A DNA stretch of 34,211 nucleotides, from contig JAPKCC010000028.1 in NCBI GenBank assembly GCA_028823105.1, forward strand, positions 1 through 34,211. Direction: 5' to 3'. The notes below the pieces were generated by a model. It ran no database searches. It was given only the letters and a program-made list of their open reading frames with translations, and was not told the DNA's origin. Of this stretch, positions 1-8,523 are shown piece by piece. A program made the position numbers and the translations under genes. Source of the DNA: Phycisphaerales bacterium (lineage in GTDB: Bacteria; Planctomycetota; Phycisphaerae; Phycisphaerales; SM1A02). Numbering within the stretch: the stretch's first letter is position 1; every line of letters starts with the position of its first letter.

Positions 1-17
1 AGAGATGAGATATCGGG

Positions 18-52
18 AGACCCCGCTGGAGGAGCGGGGTCTTTCGTTTTTT
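18..52 (+). terminator. Rho-independent terminator of a gene left of the window
   Basis: A perfect 10-bp stem (AGACCCCGCT at 18-27 with AGCGGGGTCT at 33-42) encloses a GGAGG loop. It is followed by a T-rich run, TTCGTTTTTT. The U-tract lies on the plus strand, so it would end transcription entering from the left edge. No part of that upstream gene is readable here. Confidence 0.85.
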
Positions 53-97
53 GGATTCTTCGGCTTCTTCGGCTTCTTCGGCTTCTCTGGCTTCTCG
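53..97. repeat. 9-bp tandem repeat, five units
   Basis: Five consecutive 9-mers: GGATTCTTC, GGCTTCTTC, GGCTTCTTC, GGCTTCTCT, GGCTTCTCG. The array starts directly after the terminator and lies between genes. Read in one frame it would encode Phe-Gly repeats, but no gene is evident. It belongs to a set of 9-bp arrays seen elsewhere in the window (7081-7125, 8995-9039, 19588-19632). Confidence 0.85.
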
Positions 98-215
98 TGG
101 CTCCCAGCCTCGTACGGAGGCTCACCCAACTCCACAATGAGAGGCCGCCGACCGATCCTGGACGGTGCCAACCCTTGTTTTCCATGACCGTCCCCCCGGA
201 AACGACCTTCACGTC

Positions 216-244
216 TTGACGCTTGGGGGCGAGACTGTTCTACT
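216..244 (+). promoter_or_regulatory. Promoter of rpsD
   Basis: TTGACG (216-221) and TCTACT (239-244) are separated by exactly 17 bp, a good sigma70-type match. Transcription would start near 251, giving rpsD a leader of about 130 nt. That leader contains a hairpin at 254-276. Confidence 0.65.
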
Positions 245-253
245 ACGCGACTC

Positions 254-276
254 GCCGGATGCACTCCCGATCCGGC
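254..276 (+). promoter_or_regulatory. Hairpin in the rpsD leader
   Basis: GCCGGAT (254-260) and ATCCGGC (270-276) form a perfect 7-bp stem with a 9-nt loop. TTCGTTT follows immediately. It lies just after the predicted start of the rpsD transcript. In other bacteria S4 controls translation of its own mRNA by binding structured leaders. A regulatory role here is inference, and an attenuator is equally possible. Confidence 0.45.
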
Positions 277-381
277 TTCGTTTCGGCGTTCCTCACTCAC
301 TGGTGGGCCGCGCCGGTTCAAATTCGACCCGCTCCGAGGCCTACGGGCATGGACCGGGGTCCCATTCAGTCGGATGCTCGA

Positions 382-981
382 ATGGCCCGTTATCTCGGCC
401 CCAAGGTGAAACTCTCCCGTCGCGTCGGTGTTCCGATCGCGGATATCCCGAAGCACACCTCCAAGCGGCAGCTGAACCCGCCGGGCCAGCACGGTTTCCG
501 TGGTCGTCGCCCGAAGGATTACGGCATCCGCAAGGATGAGAAGCAGAAGCTTCGTTACCACTACAACGTGATGGAAAAGCAGTTCCGTCGCTACGTCGAT
601 GAGGCCACGCGTCGCCCGGGCAACACCGGCGAGCTGCTTCTTCAGCTTCTCGAATGCCGTCTGGACAACGTTCTCCGTCGTTCGGGTCTTACCCGCACCG
701 TGTGGGCGGCTCGTCAGATGGTGGTTCACGGCCACGTGCTCGTGAACGGTAAAAAGGTCGACCGGCCGAGTTACGCCATCAAGGTCGGTGACGAGATCAC
801 GCTGCGAGAGAGGATCCATTCACTCGCTCGCGACAACATGGAATCACTTGCAGGCCACATGGTCCCCGGTTGGCTTTCGATGAACCCCGCGGAACTGACC
901 GTCAAGGTCGTCGCCAATCCAACCTCAGACCAGATCCCGTTCGATGTGAACACCAACCTGATCGTCGAATTCTACCGTTGA
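382..981 (+). CDS. rpsD: 30S ribosomal protein S4
   Basis: Primary 16S rRNA-binding protein that nucleates small-subunit assembly. The 199-residue product begins MARYLGPKVKLSRR, the usual S4 N-terminus. It continues with the conserved KHTSKRQLNPPGQHG stretch and an S4 RNA-binding domain in the C-terminal half (LDNVLRRSGL, then VNGKKVDRPSYAIKVGD). Length is typical. I chose the ATG at 382 because the protein then starts exactly like its family. An in-frame ATG at 349 has a better SD (GAGG at 336-339) and would add 11 residues, so the real start may be there. The gene stands alone behind its own promoter, not in the usual rpsK-rpoA cluster. Confidence 0.97.
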   Translation: MARYLGPKVKLSRRVGVPIADIPKHTSKRQLNPPGQHGFRGRRPKDYGIRKDEKQKLRYHYNVMEKQFRRYVDEATRRPGNTGELLLQLLECRLDNVLRRSGLTRTVWAARQMVVHGHVLVNGKKVDRPSYAIKVGDEITLRERIHSLARDNMESLAGHMVPGWLSMNPAELTVKVVANPTSDQIPFDVNTNLIVEFYR

Positions 982-1224
982 CCCCAATGGGCATTCGGCC
1001 TCGACGTGTCGGTCCGCTTGACGGTCTGCGCACCAAAACGGGCCGTCGCGTCCGGATCTCTTCGAGGCCCTCAGTGGCATCGATGGACCGACGCGACGGT
1101 CCTTTCGCTTGAAACGTCCCTCAGCGTTCGTACCATCCGTAGAACGCTCGTCGCAACTCACGGAGTCGTCCCAAGACGGACGAATCAACTCCCCTCCCGC
1201 TCGTCGCCGTATCCGGAAGCCCCC

Positions 1225-3153
1225 ATGTTCCAGTTCCTCCGCAAGTACGACAAGTGGATCCTCGCCGTGGGCGGTTCGCTGCTGATGATCGCCTTCCTGG
1301 TGCCTCAGGCAATCCAGGGACTTTCTGAACACAGCGCCCAGACCGGCGCCACTTGGGCGACGGTCGGTGCTGCAAACGAGTCAGTTTCAGCCGGTGAGGC
1401 TGACCTGCTTCGTCGGCAGACTCGCTTGATCGATCTGCTGGGCACCACCACCCCGCTGGGCCAGTTGGGCGTGGGAAACAATCCTGCTCATTGGTACCTT
1501 CTGGTTCGAGAGGCTGCGGCCGCCGGATTGATCGCGGGAGCGACTTCGGGATATGAAGTCGCACAATCCATCGCCGCCAACCGGCCTGCCGAGGAAGGCG
1601 TCACGCCCGAGATGGTGATCGGGAGCTTCGCAGGACAGGCAGGACTGAGCCCCCAGCAGACCATTGAGACCTTCGCAGAGGTTCGAGGCGTCACCCAACT
1701 CCTGGCCCTGCTGGGAACCGCGGGTCGCTTCAGCGATACCCGCCTCCGCAGCGCTGCCGCCCGGAAGTCGCTTGGCGTCGCGGCCGACGTCATGGTGATC
1801 GACGCCCGGACCAACACCACGCTGACCGCCCCCGCGGTGGACGAAGCAAACCTGACCGAGCAGCTCACGGCTCATCGCGAGGTGCTCGCCGGCGACGGTG
1901 ACAACACGCAGAGTTTCGGCTATCGGATCCCTGATCGATTCAAAATCGAGTGGCTGATGATTCCGAAGTCCGCGGTCCGCGCCTCGCTCGAGGACAGTTC
2001 GGAACTCGGACCGATCGAACTCCGCAAGTCGTTCATGAAGGATCCCACCCGATTTGGAGCCCTCACGAACTCCAGTGATTTCAGCAGCCGCGCAACGCAG
2101 GTCCGGACCGCAGTCCTCGATGAACTCACCGACGAGCGGATGAAGTCCATCGCAAAGTTCCTCTCCGACCAACTCCAGTTTCCGCGACGTGGGATCAACC
2201 GCATCGGTCTCCACTACGATCTTCCGGCGAACTGGGCGGAGCGGAGGCAGAGTCTCACCACCCTCGCAGACGAGGCCGCCAAGGAATTCGATCTCCCCCT
2301 TCCCGCCTACCGTTCGAGCGGCCAGGACTGGCTCAAGATCACCGACCTCGACGATCAGGATCGTTTCGGCGACCTCTCGAAGAGCGGCAGTGATCTCTTC
2401 GGACGGAATCGAATGCCCCTTCCCCAGATCATTCCGGCGATCAAGGAATTCGGCGGCAGCGACACGGTTGCGGTGCAGGCAGGCGTCGGTTTCCCGCCGA
2501 TGACCACTCCCGACGGGGACCTCTTCCTCGCCCGGATCATCGCCACGGATCCCTCACGCCCTCCCGTCGACCTCGACGAGGTCCGGTCCGCGGTCCGCAA
2601 CGACGTCGAGGCAATCTTCAAGTACGAATCGCTGGCAGCCCGACTCGGCGAGATTGAATCGGCGGCTCGAACCAGCGGACTTCGACCTCTTGCCGTGAAG
2701 TACGGCGTTCCGATCGAATTCGCGCCGGACATCCGAGAGGCAAACCTCCAGTTCCTGCTTCAGTACGGAATCCAGCTCGCCTCTTCGATTCCCGGACTCG
2801 GCACCGATGCGACCGCGATCTCGGAAGTGATCGAACGAGCCATGAAGCTCGATCCGACCACGCCAGTCGCTGACCAGCCCGTCGACCAGCGAATCTTTGC
2901 GATCGCCCTTCCCGACAAGTTGTCGATCCTTGTGGTCTCGATCGACAAACTGGCGCCGCTCACCGAAGAACAATGGACGGGACTCGCCGCGAACCAGGCA
3001 CCTCTTCAGGCCGCAATCTCTGAAGATCTCGCCGCGTTCGATGCCGAGGCGGTCTTCGGGTTCGACGCGATGAAGGATCGTCACCAGTTTGAAAAAACCC
3101 GTGAGGATACCAACGACGACGACGAATTCGCAGACGCGGCTCCGGCGGCTTGA
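1225..3153 (+). CDS. PpiD/SurA-like membrane-anchored periplasmic chaperone
   Basis: A 642-residue protein with one N-terminal membrane anchor (about residues 9-30, after the basic FLRKYDKW) and a large extracytoplasmic part. The layout resembles PpiD: an anchor, a SurA-N-like helical segment (the VGAANESVSAGEADLLRRQT stretch), a central region opening with PDRFKIEWLMIPKS where PpiD proteins begin the parvulin module, and a C-terminal helical part (RPPVDLDEVRSAVRNDVEA). I cannot identify a complete parvulin active site, so PPIase activity is uncertain and a pure chaperone role is possible. It ends in an acidic tail. The ATG at 1225 is chosen because it directly precedes the anchor. No strong SD is present; TATCCG lies 9 nt before the start. 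A tRNA-binding protein gene follows 61 bp downstream. Confidence 0.65.
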   Translation: MFQFLRKYDKWILAVGGSLLMIAFLVPQAIQGLSEHSAQTGATWATVGAANESVSAGEADLLRRQTRLIDLLGTTTPLGQLGVGNNPAHWYLLVREAAAAGLIAGATSGYEVAQSIAANRPAEEGVTPEMVIGSFAGQAGLSPQQTIETFAEVRGVTQLLALLGTAGRFSDTRLRSAAARKSLGVAADVMVIDARTNTTLTAPAVDEANLTEQLTAHREVLAGDGDNTQSFGYRIPDRFKIEWLMIPKSAVRASLEDSSELGPIELRKSFMKDPTRFGALTNSSDFSSRATQVRTAVLDELTDERMKSIAKFLSDQLQFPRRGINRIGLHYDLPANWAERRQSLTTLADEAAKEFDLPLPAYRSSGQDWLKITDLDDQDRFGDLSKSGSDLFGRNRMPLPQIIPAIKEFGGSDTVAVQAGVGFPPMTTPDGDLFLARIIATDPSRPPVDLDEVRSAVRNDVEAIFKYESLAARLGEIESAARTSGLRPLAVKYGVPIEFAPDIREANLQFLLQYGIQLASSIPGLGTDATAISEVIERAMKLDPTTPVADQPVDQRIFAIALPDKLSILVVSIDKLAPLTEEQWTGLAANQAPLQAAISEDLAAFDAEAVFGFDAMKDRHQFEKTREDTNDDDEFADAAPAA

Positions 3154-3214
3154 GGCGCCCGGTCGACTCCGTCCGTTCACCCCTCCTCCACCCACCTCTC
3201 TCCCGGATCGAACC

Positions 3215-3619
3215 GTGAGCAACATCGAACCACTCCCGAACATCGACTTCGAACTCTTCTCGAAACTCGACCTCCGCGTCGCCACCGTGACCGCCTGCGA
3301 AGCCCACTCCAATGCGGACAAGCTCCTCAAGGTCACGCTCGACGATGGCACCGCAGAGGGCCGTCAGGTCTGCGCGGGCGTGAAGGCGTGGTACGAGCCG
3401 GAAGAGCTTGTCGGCAAGCAGGTCGTGATCGTGGCAAATCTCGAGCCCCGGAAGCTTCGAGGGGAGATCAGCCAGGGCATGATCCTCGCCGCCAGCGATC
3501 TCAAGGACCTCGCCGATTCAGACGAGACCACGGACGGTGGAAAGCCGGGTCCCGACGAGCGAAACGTGGTCATGGTGACCATCGACAAGCCCGTCAAGCC
3601 GGGTTCCCGGGTCAGCTGA
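3215..3619 (+). CDS. Free-standing tRNA-binding domain protein (Trbp111 / MetRS C-terminal type)
   Basis: A 134-residue OB-fold protein matching the tRNA-binding domain found at the C-terminus of many methionyl-tRNA synthetases and as the stand-alone protein Trbp111. Diagnostic stretches are FSKLDLRVATVTACEAHSNA, the KLLKVTLDDG strand, VCAGVKAWYEPEELVGKQVV and ANLEPRKLRGEISQGMILAA. The family binds the outer corner of tRNA. There is no catalytic domain. The start is a GTG at 3215, just before the conserved domain; upstream in-frame sequence looks non-coding. It probably shares a transcript with the PpiD-like gene. It might act in trans with a MetRS lacking this appendage, which is inference. 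Confidence 0.88.
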   Translation: MSNIEPLPNIDFELFSKLDLRVATVTACEAHSNADKLLKVTLDDGTAEGRQVCAGVKAWYEPEELVGKQVVIVANLEPRKLRGEISQGMILAASDLKDLADSDETTDGGKPGPDERNVVMVTIDKPVKPGSRVS

Positions 3620-3753
3620 GGATCTCGAGACCTTCTATTCGTTGCTCGCCGTTCCTACCGGCGCGGGCGCCTCATCGCGCGGACCGATCCAGCCGCCGCA
3701 TGGACGCATGATCCGTTGAACCCACGAACAGTTGATCCAACCGAGGCATCACG

Positions 3754-6606
3754 TCACTTGGTGGTATCGAGACCGATCGCCGCCGCGTCGCGATCCGACA
3801 ACATGCTCCCATCGGAACGCTCGCAGACCGTGCCATCCCGCTTGCGGCTTCGATCGCATCTGGGCTGCTCCCGCAGGTCCTCAATCGTCACTTCGCCGAT
3901 CGCGGTCTCGAATCTCACTCGGCTCACGCCGCAGACGTCCGCGAGATCGTCACCGAATCGAGCGAAGGTCCCCTCGGGATCGGGGATGACGACTCCCGCA
4001 TCGAGGGGATTGTCAATTCCGTCCGCCTTGGCCACTTCGAGCGCCTTGAGCACGGCCTCACGAAGATTCATCACTGCGGACCATTCGTGATCACATCGTC
4101 CGGAGAGATTGAGCGGCCCGCAGAGGTGGACGTTGGCGTCTTCTGATCGTTCCAGCGCTCGGAACGCTTCGTCGGCCGTGTGCGGGACGACGGGCTCGAG
4201 CAGACGACAGAGCAGGCTGGAGATCGCGTGCATGACGGTCTGTGTTCGTCGACGCCGAGGCGATGCTGCCGTGTCGCAGTAGAGCCGATCCTTGGTGGCC
4301 ACGAGGTAGATGGCGCTGAGCGTCTCGTTGCAGAAGTCATAGATGACCTGATGGGCATCCCGGAACGCATAGGTCGAATAGGCATGGCGAACCCGCTGTT
4401 CGACGCGAATGGTTTCAGTCAACGCCCAAGCATCGATCGATTCGGGTTCGATGGAATCAAGTGGCACGCCGTCGCGATCCACCTCGAAGTCCGCGAGATT
4501 GCCCAGCAGGAACCGGAGCGTGTTGCGAATCTTGCGATAGCTCTCTCCGGCGACCTTGAAGAAGTCGAGATCGACCTTGATATCGTTCTCGAAGGGAAGT
4601 GAGCAGACCCACCATCGACAGACATCGGCACCGAAGTCCTTGAGAAGTTCGTCAACGGTCAGGGCATTTCCAGAGGACTTGGACATCTTCCGTCCGTCCT
4701 TGTCCACCATGAAGCCATGCGTGAGGAGGGTTCGATACGGCGCCTCACCGGTCGCGCCGAGCGCGGGAAGCAGGGAGAGCTGGAACCATCCACGGTGCTG
4801 GTCACTTCCCTCAAGATAGAGATCCGCGGGGAACCCCTGCCCCCGGGCCTGCATGACCGCCGCCCAACTCGAGCCGGACTCGAACCAGACGTCGAAGATG
4901 TCCTGCATCTTCTCCAGCGTTGCAACGTCCACGCCTTCGGGGGCGTCGGGATCCGAGCTCGGATCCCAGCCGGCCAGCAGTTCGGCGGGGCTTTCAGCAA
5001 ACCAGGCGTCCGAACCACGGGCCTCGAAGGCGACCGCGACCGCGCGGATGGAGGCGGGCGTCAGCAGCACCTGTTCATCGGGCATCCGGAAGGCCGGGAT
5101 CGGCAGTCCCCAGGCCCGCTGCCTGGAAAGACACCAGTCCGGCCGGGACTCGATCATGCCCTGCATGCGTTTGCGTCCCCACGCGGGGATGAAATTGACC
5201 TTTTCACCGGTCGCGGTCATCGCCATCTCACGCAGACTCTTCGCGTCTCGCGTGGTCGGCCGATCAACCGCGACGAACCACTGCTCCGTGGATCGGAAGA
5301 TCACCGGCGTCTTCGATCGCCAGTCATGCGGATAACTGTGCCTGAAAAGTTCGTGATGAACCAGGTGTCCACTCTCCCGCAGCCGTGCGGAGATGAGTTC
5401 ATTGCCTTCCCAGATCGATTTGCCCTGCAACCAGTCCGGCGCCGTCTCGTCGTAGGTCCCGTCTCCCAGGACGGGACAATAGACCTCGAGCCCCTCTCGT
5501 TGACCGGTTCGATAGTCCTCCTGCCCGTGCCCCGGTGCGGTATGGACGAGTCCGGTGCCGTCTTCCAGCGTCACGTAATCGGCTTCGACGATTCGACCGA
5601 TCCGTTCCAACAGCGGATGGCGGTACTCCAGTCCGAGCAGGTCGCTACCGGCGCACTCCGCGAGTACCTCGACCTCCTCGATGCCGCATTGCTCGACCAC
5701 CGCTTCCAGCAGTTCGCGTGCGACCACTGACTCCTGCCCGTCCAGACGCGCGAGCACGTACCGATATTTCTGCCCCACCGCGATCGCGAGATTCGCGGGG
5801 AGAGTCCAAGGCGTGGTGGTCCAGATCATGAAGCTCGGCGTGGTCTCGATCTCGATCTCGAAGGCTTTTCCGACCGCTTCTCGATCCGTGGCTTCAAAGT
5901 CGACGAAGACCTGTGGGTCCTCACGATCCTCGTACTCGAGTTCTGCTTCGGCCAGCGCGGTCTGATTCTCGATCGACCAGTGCACGGGCTTCAAATCGCG
6001 ATACACGACTCCTTGCTCGACGAGCTGGGCAAACACTTCGATCGCCTGCGCTTCGTACTGCGGATTCATCGTGAGATATGGGTTGTCGTAGTCGGCAAGC
6101 GTGAGCAGCCGTCGCATCTGCCCCGCCTGCAGTTTGATGAACTTCTCCGCGTAACTCGCGCACGCTCGCCGGATCGCGATTCGCCGCGAGTCCTCAGGAA
6201 GCGTTGCGAGTTTGGCCGTCTTGCCCTTCTCGTGGAGTTCGGTCATCACCCGATGTTCGATGGGCAGACCGTGACAGTCCCAGCCCGGCGTATAGGGGCA
6301 TCGCATGCCTTCCATCAGACGCGAACGAACCACGATGTCCTTCAGAACCTTGTTGAGCAAATGCCCGACGTGGATGGATCCATTCGCATACGGCGGGCCA
6401 TCATGAAATCGGAAGGTCGGGGCGCCCGCCTCCCGGCGAGCGTCGTCGATGCGGGCATACATGGAAGCCGCCTCCCAGCGAGCCACGGTCTGCGGCTCGT
6501 TCTGGGCGAGGTTGGCCCGCATCGCGAACGGAGTCGCGGGGAGATTCAGGGTGTCCTTGAATCCTCGGGGCTTTTTCGAAGTCTGATTGGTGGACTGGTC
6601 GGACAT
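3754..6606 (-). CDS. ileS: Isoleucyl-tRNA synthetase
   Basis: Charges tRNA-Ile with isoleucine; class Ia synthetase of 950 residues. The nucleotide-binding signatures are present: HVGH at about residues 79-82 (GSIHVGH) and KMSKS near 638 (DGRKMSKSSGN). GWDCHGLPIE and WTTTPWTLPANLAIA, from the catalytic and editing regions, are also clear. The start is the ATG at 6606 (MSDQSTNQ); a longer reading adds 21 residues of atypical sequence. A possible -10 TATCCT lies about 37 nt upstream. The C-terminal end (about 905-940) sits where most bacterial enzymes have a four-cysteine zinc ribbon. Here only the first cysteine of that pattern is clearly kept (CDRS, then LSDRDAAAI), so zinc binding is unlikely. 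It converges on the Trbp111-type gene. Confidence 0.97.
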   Translation of the reverse strand: MSDQSTNQTSKKPRGFKDTLNLPATPFAMRANLAQNEPQTVARWEAASMYARIDDARREAGAPTFRFHDGPPYANGSIHVGHLLNKVLKDIVVRSRLMEGMRCPYTPGWDCHGLPIEHRVMTELHEKGKTAKLATLPEDSRRIAIRRACASYAEKFIKLQAGQMRRLLTLADYDNPYLTMNPQYEAQAIEVFAQLVEQGVVYRDLKPVHWSIENQTALAEAELEYEDREDPQVFVDFEATDREAVGKAFEIEIETTPSFMIWTTTPWTLPANLAIAVGQKYRYVLARLDGQESVVARELLEAVVEQCGIEEVEVLAECAGSDLLGLEYRHPLLERIGRIVEADYVTLEDGTGLVHTAPGHGQEDYRTGQREGLEVYCPVLGDGTYDETAPDWLQGKSIWEGNELISARLRESGHLVHHELFRHSYPHDWRSKTPVIFRSTEQWFVAVDRPTTRDAKSLREMAMTATGEKVNFIPAWGRKRMQGMIESRPDWCLSRQRAWGLPIPAFRMPDEQVLLTPASIRAVAVAFEARGSDAWFAESPAELLAGWDPSSDPDAPEGVDVATLEKMQDIFDVWFESGSSWAAVMQARGQGFPADLYLEGSDQHRGWFQLSLLPALGATGEAPYRTLLTHGFMVDKDGRKMSKSSGNALTVDELLKDFGADVCRWWVCSLPFENDIKVDLDFFKVAGESYRKIRNTLRFLLGNLADFEVDRDGVPLDSIEPESIDAWALTETIRVEQRVRHAYSTYAFRDAHQVIYDFCNETLSAIYLVATKDRLYCDTAASPRRRRTQTVMHAISSLLCRLLEPVVPHTADEAFRALERSEDANVHLCGPLNLSGRCDHEWSAVMNLREAVLKALEVAKADGIDNPLDAGVVIPDPEGTFARFGDDLADVCGVSRVRFETAIGEVTIEDLREQPRCDRSRKRDGTVCERSDGSMLSDRDAAAIGLDTTK

Positions 6607-6831
6607 GGGAAATGGAGATCCGGGGATGCGTGGGAGACGCCACAGGATACCGAAAGCCCTTGTCGGCACAGTTCCCGGGAGCCGCCTCAGGGTCTCCGGC
6701 CACTGGGCTCGGACGGACCTCGAGGGCGAGCGTCTGTGACGGGCCTGGACCCGCCCCAGAAACAGGGAACTCCGGCCGGACCCACAGGCCCGGACCGATC
6801 AGGCCGGGTTCAGCTCACCGGCCAACGCCAT

Positions 6832-7014
6832 TCAGTCCTCAGGGACCTCGTCTCCGGGCTTGATGACCTCGTCCAGGTATTTCTGGAAAGGCCCCTGCTG
6901 GTAACTGATGAAGCAGAAGACGTGATGCAGCGTGAACCACTCGATGTCGGATGGATCCTTGTCCAAATCGGCCCGGATTCGGTTCAGCTCAGCGAGTAGT
7001 TTTTCAGATTTCAT
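6832..7014 (-). CDS. Small protein of unknown function (60 aa)
   Basis: Starts at the ATG at 7014 (MKSEKLLAEL) and ends at 6832. The N-terminal half is a charged helix (KLLAELNRIRADLDKD). A distinctive aromatic segment follows, EWFTLHHVFCFISYQQ, then a short polar tail ending GDEVPED. There is no signal peptide. I do not recognise the family. Its coding character rests on the compact, well-composed sequence and on a TACGCT hexamer 8 nt before the ATG. No SD is visible. It lies 225 bp upstream of ileS on the same strand, and a functional link is not evident. Confidence 0.6.
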   Translation of the reverse strand: MKSEKLLAELNRIRADLDKDPSDIEWFTLHHVFCFISYQQGPFQKYLDEVIKPGDEVPED

Positions 7015-7022
7015 AGTACGAA

Positions 7023-7028
7023 AGCGTA
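7023..7028 (-). promoter_or_regulatory. -10-like TACGCT before the 60-aa gene (possible leaderless start)
   Basis: Read on the minus strand, TACGCT ends 8 nt before the ATG at 7014, and no SD is present. It fits the TANNNT pattern seen before several other starts in this window. No convincing -35 was found. Confidence 0.35.
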
Positions 7029-7080
7029 GCACGGCCGCGCTCGCGGCAATGCCCGGTTGACCTTACTTTGGGTTGGACCA

Positions 7081-7125
7081 TGGATCTTCTGGATCTTCTG
7101 GATCATCCGGATCTTCTGAATCATC
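7081..7125. repeat. 9-bp tandem repeat, five units
   Basis: Five 9-mers: TGGATCTTC, TGGATCTTC, TGGATCATC, CGGATCTTC, TGAATCATC. The array sits in the 441-bp gap (7015-7455) between the 60-aa gene and the ZIP gene. Apart from this array and the terminator at 7235-7277, I see nothing convincing in that gap. Confidence 0.85.
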
Positions 7126-7234
7126 CAGTGGGCCAGGCACCGATCCCAATTGTTCGATTCCACGCGGATGGCGTCCGAGGCCTGTCCGAGATCTCGCCGA
7201 ACCCGATCTGAAGACTAGAAATGCACCAGCCTCA

Positions 7235-7277
7235 AAAAGAAAAATCCGACCTGCCGAAGCGTGTTCAGCAGGCCGAA
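7235..7277 (-). terminator. Rho-independent terminator downstream of the ZIP transporter gene
   Basis: On the minus strand, GGCCTGC and GCAGGTC pair (one G-U), extendable outward by three weaker pairs, around a 13-nt loop. The stem is followed by ATTTTTCTTTTT. It lies about 180 bp beyond the stop codon at 7456 and is oriented to end that transcript. Confidence 0.75.
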
Positions 7278-7455
7278 TCCGTGTGAACTGGGCGACTCTC
7301 CTCCAAGGCCACACAACTCAACGCTTGGGTTTTCCAGACGGTCAAGGTAGACGGCTTCCAAACGCGTCGCAACCGACGGAACTCGAATTCTTGTGAATCT
7401 CCGATCGGCATCCTAAATTCGTCCCAACCCACCAAAGGTCCCGGGGAAAACGCCG

Positions 7456-8421
7456 CTAATCAATCGTTTGGCTTTCCGGCGGGCTTGGAGTCTCTCGCTC
7501 GGTCGTGACGTTCGATCGATCGTGATCGTGGCCCCCCTCCTCGAGAAGCCCACTCCCCCACGCGATCGCGAGTCCGAGCACGAGCATCGCGGTCATCGCG
7601 ACTCGATCGTGTTCGTGGAACTGCAACTCCGGTAGCACGTCGCTCGCCGCGATGCAGATGAACGTGCCCGCGCTGAACGCCAACGCATAGATCGTGAAGA
7701 GCTGGGCATCGGACGCAAGATCCGCGCCCAGTCGGAAGAGGACAACACCGAGCGGGATCATCAATGCGAAGCCGATGTTCACGAGATGCATTGCCGCACG
7801 GCTTCGCCCGGACCGCTGCATGAGCGCCACGATCGTGAAGGCATCGAAGGGTTTGTGAAGAACGATGCCGAGGAACACCGTGAATCCAAGTAATCCGAAG
7901 ACCATCCCGTCCGCGGACACGGGCGCCGGCCCGACGGGCGCGAATTGTGCCTCGCCACTCGCCACGGCCGCTCCGAGGGCAATTCCCGCAAGGAGGGTGT
8001 GAATCGTCAGGCCGACCAGCGCCCCGATCCAACCGAGCCGATGCTCGGTGACCGGTGCATCTTCGACGCAATGGACTTTCGACCCGTGATCGTGGCCGCA
8101 GGTGTGGCCATGTTCGTCCGGTGTTTCGTGATGATGGAAGCAGAAGAACCGCTCGAGCAGAAACATGGCCAGAAAGCCGGCAACCGCGGCGAGCATCACC
8201 TCATGCATCGACGGTCCCGAGCCATGCGCGTGCACTACTGCTTCGGCGGCGTGCCCGAGCATGTGGAGCATTCCCACGCCCAGCATGACGCCCGAGACGA
8301 GACAGAGGGCCAACTGCATCCGACGGTGCGTCAGCGTGAGCCAACCCGGAACGAGCCCGCCGAGCACCGAGACGAAAAGAATAACCCCGCAGTAGAGGAC
8401 GAGAGTTGCAAACGCAGACAT
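7456..8421 (-). CDS. ZIP-family divalent metal transporter
   Basis: An integral membrane protein of 321 residues with about eight hydrophobic helices. Helices 1-3 fall before residue 95. A cytosolic-type histidine-rich loop follows (HHHETPDEHGHTCGHDHG, about 96-113), then helices 4-8 and a short His-rich tail (GGHDHDR). ZIP proteins move Zn(II), Fe(II) or similar ions into the cytosol. The helix IV and V metal-site motifs are divergent: HTLLAG at 141-146 and HKPFD at 189-193, where classical members have HxxxEG and HExPH-like sequences. Metal choice is therefore open. The start at 8421 is supported by GAGGAGG ending 8-9 nt upstream and by the hydrophobic helix that follows. tRNA-Ala lies divergently upstream. 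Confidence 0.85.
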   Translation of the reverse strand: MSAFATLVLYCGVILFVSVLGGLVPGWLTLTHRRMQLALCLVSGVMLGVGMLHMLGHAAEAVVHAHGSGPSMHEVMLAAVAGFLAMFLLERFFCFHHHETPDEHGHTCGHDHGSKVHCVEDAPVTEHRLGWIGALVGLTIHTLLAGIALGAAVASGEAQFAPVGPAPVSADGMVFGLLGFTVFLGIVLHKPFDAFTIVALMQRSGRSRAAMHLVNIGFALMIPLGVVLFRLGADLASDAQLFTIYALAFSAGTFICIAASDVLPELQFHEHDRVAMTAMLVLGLAIAWGSGLLEEGGHDHDRSNVTTERETPSPPESQTID

Positions 8422-8523
8422 GGAAGGAGCCTCCTCGACGAAAGATACCGTGGAAAGCGTTACCGGGCCGAGCTTGATGGCATCAGCGGTTGAACCCGGC
8501 TGGATGGCCGGTTGCGAGCTGGA

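Noticed and set aside
311-340. T-arm-like GGTTCAAATTCGACC followed by CCGCTCC, as in a tRNA 3' end, upstream of rpsD
   Set aside because: No matching acceptor strand GGAGCGG lies 70-90 nt upstream, the T stem has a mismatch, and the only hairpin before it has no U33-type anticodon loop.
4717-5730. A 337-codon plus-strand open frame
   Set aside because: It is antisense to ileS, whose motifs are intact. The composition is that of a shadow frame.
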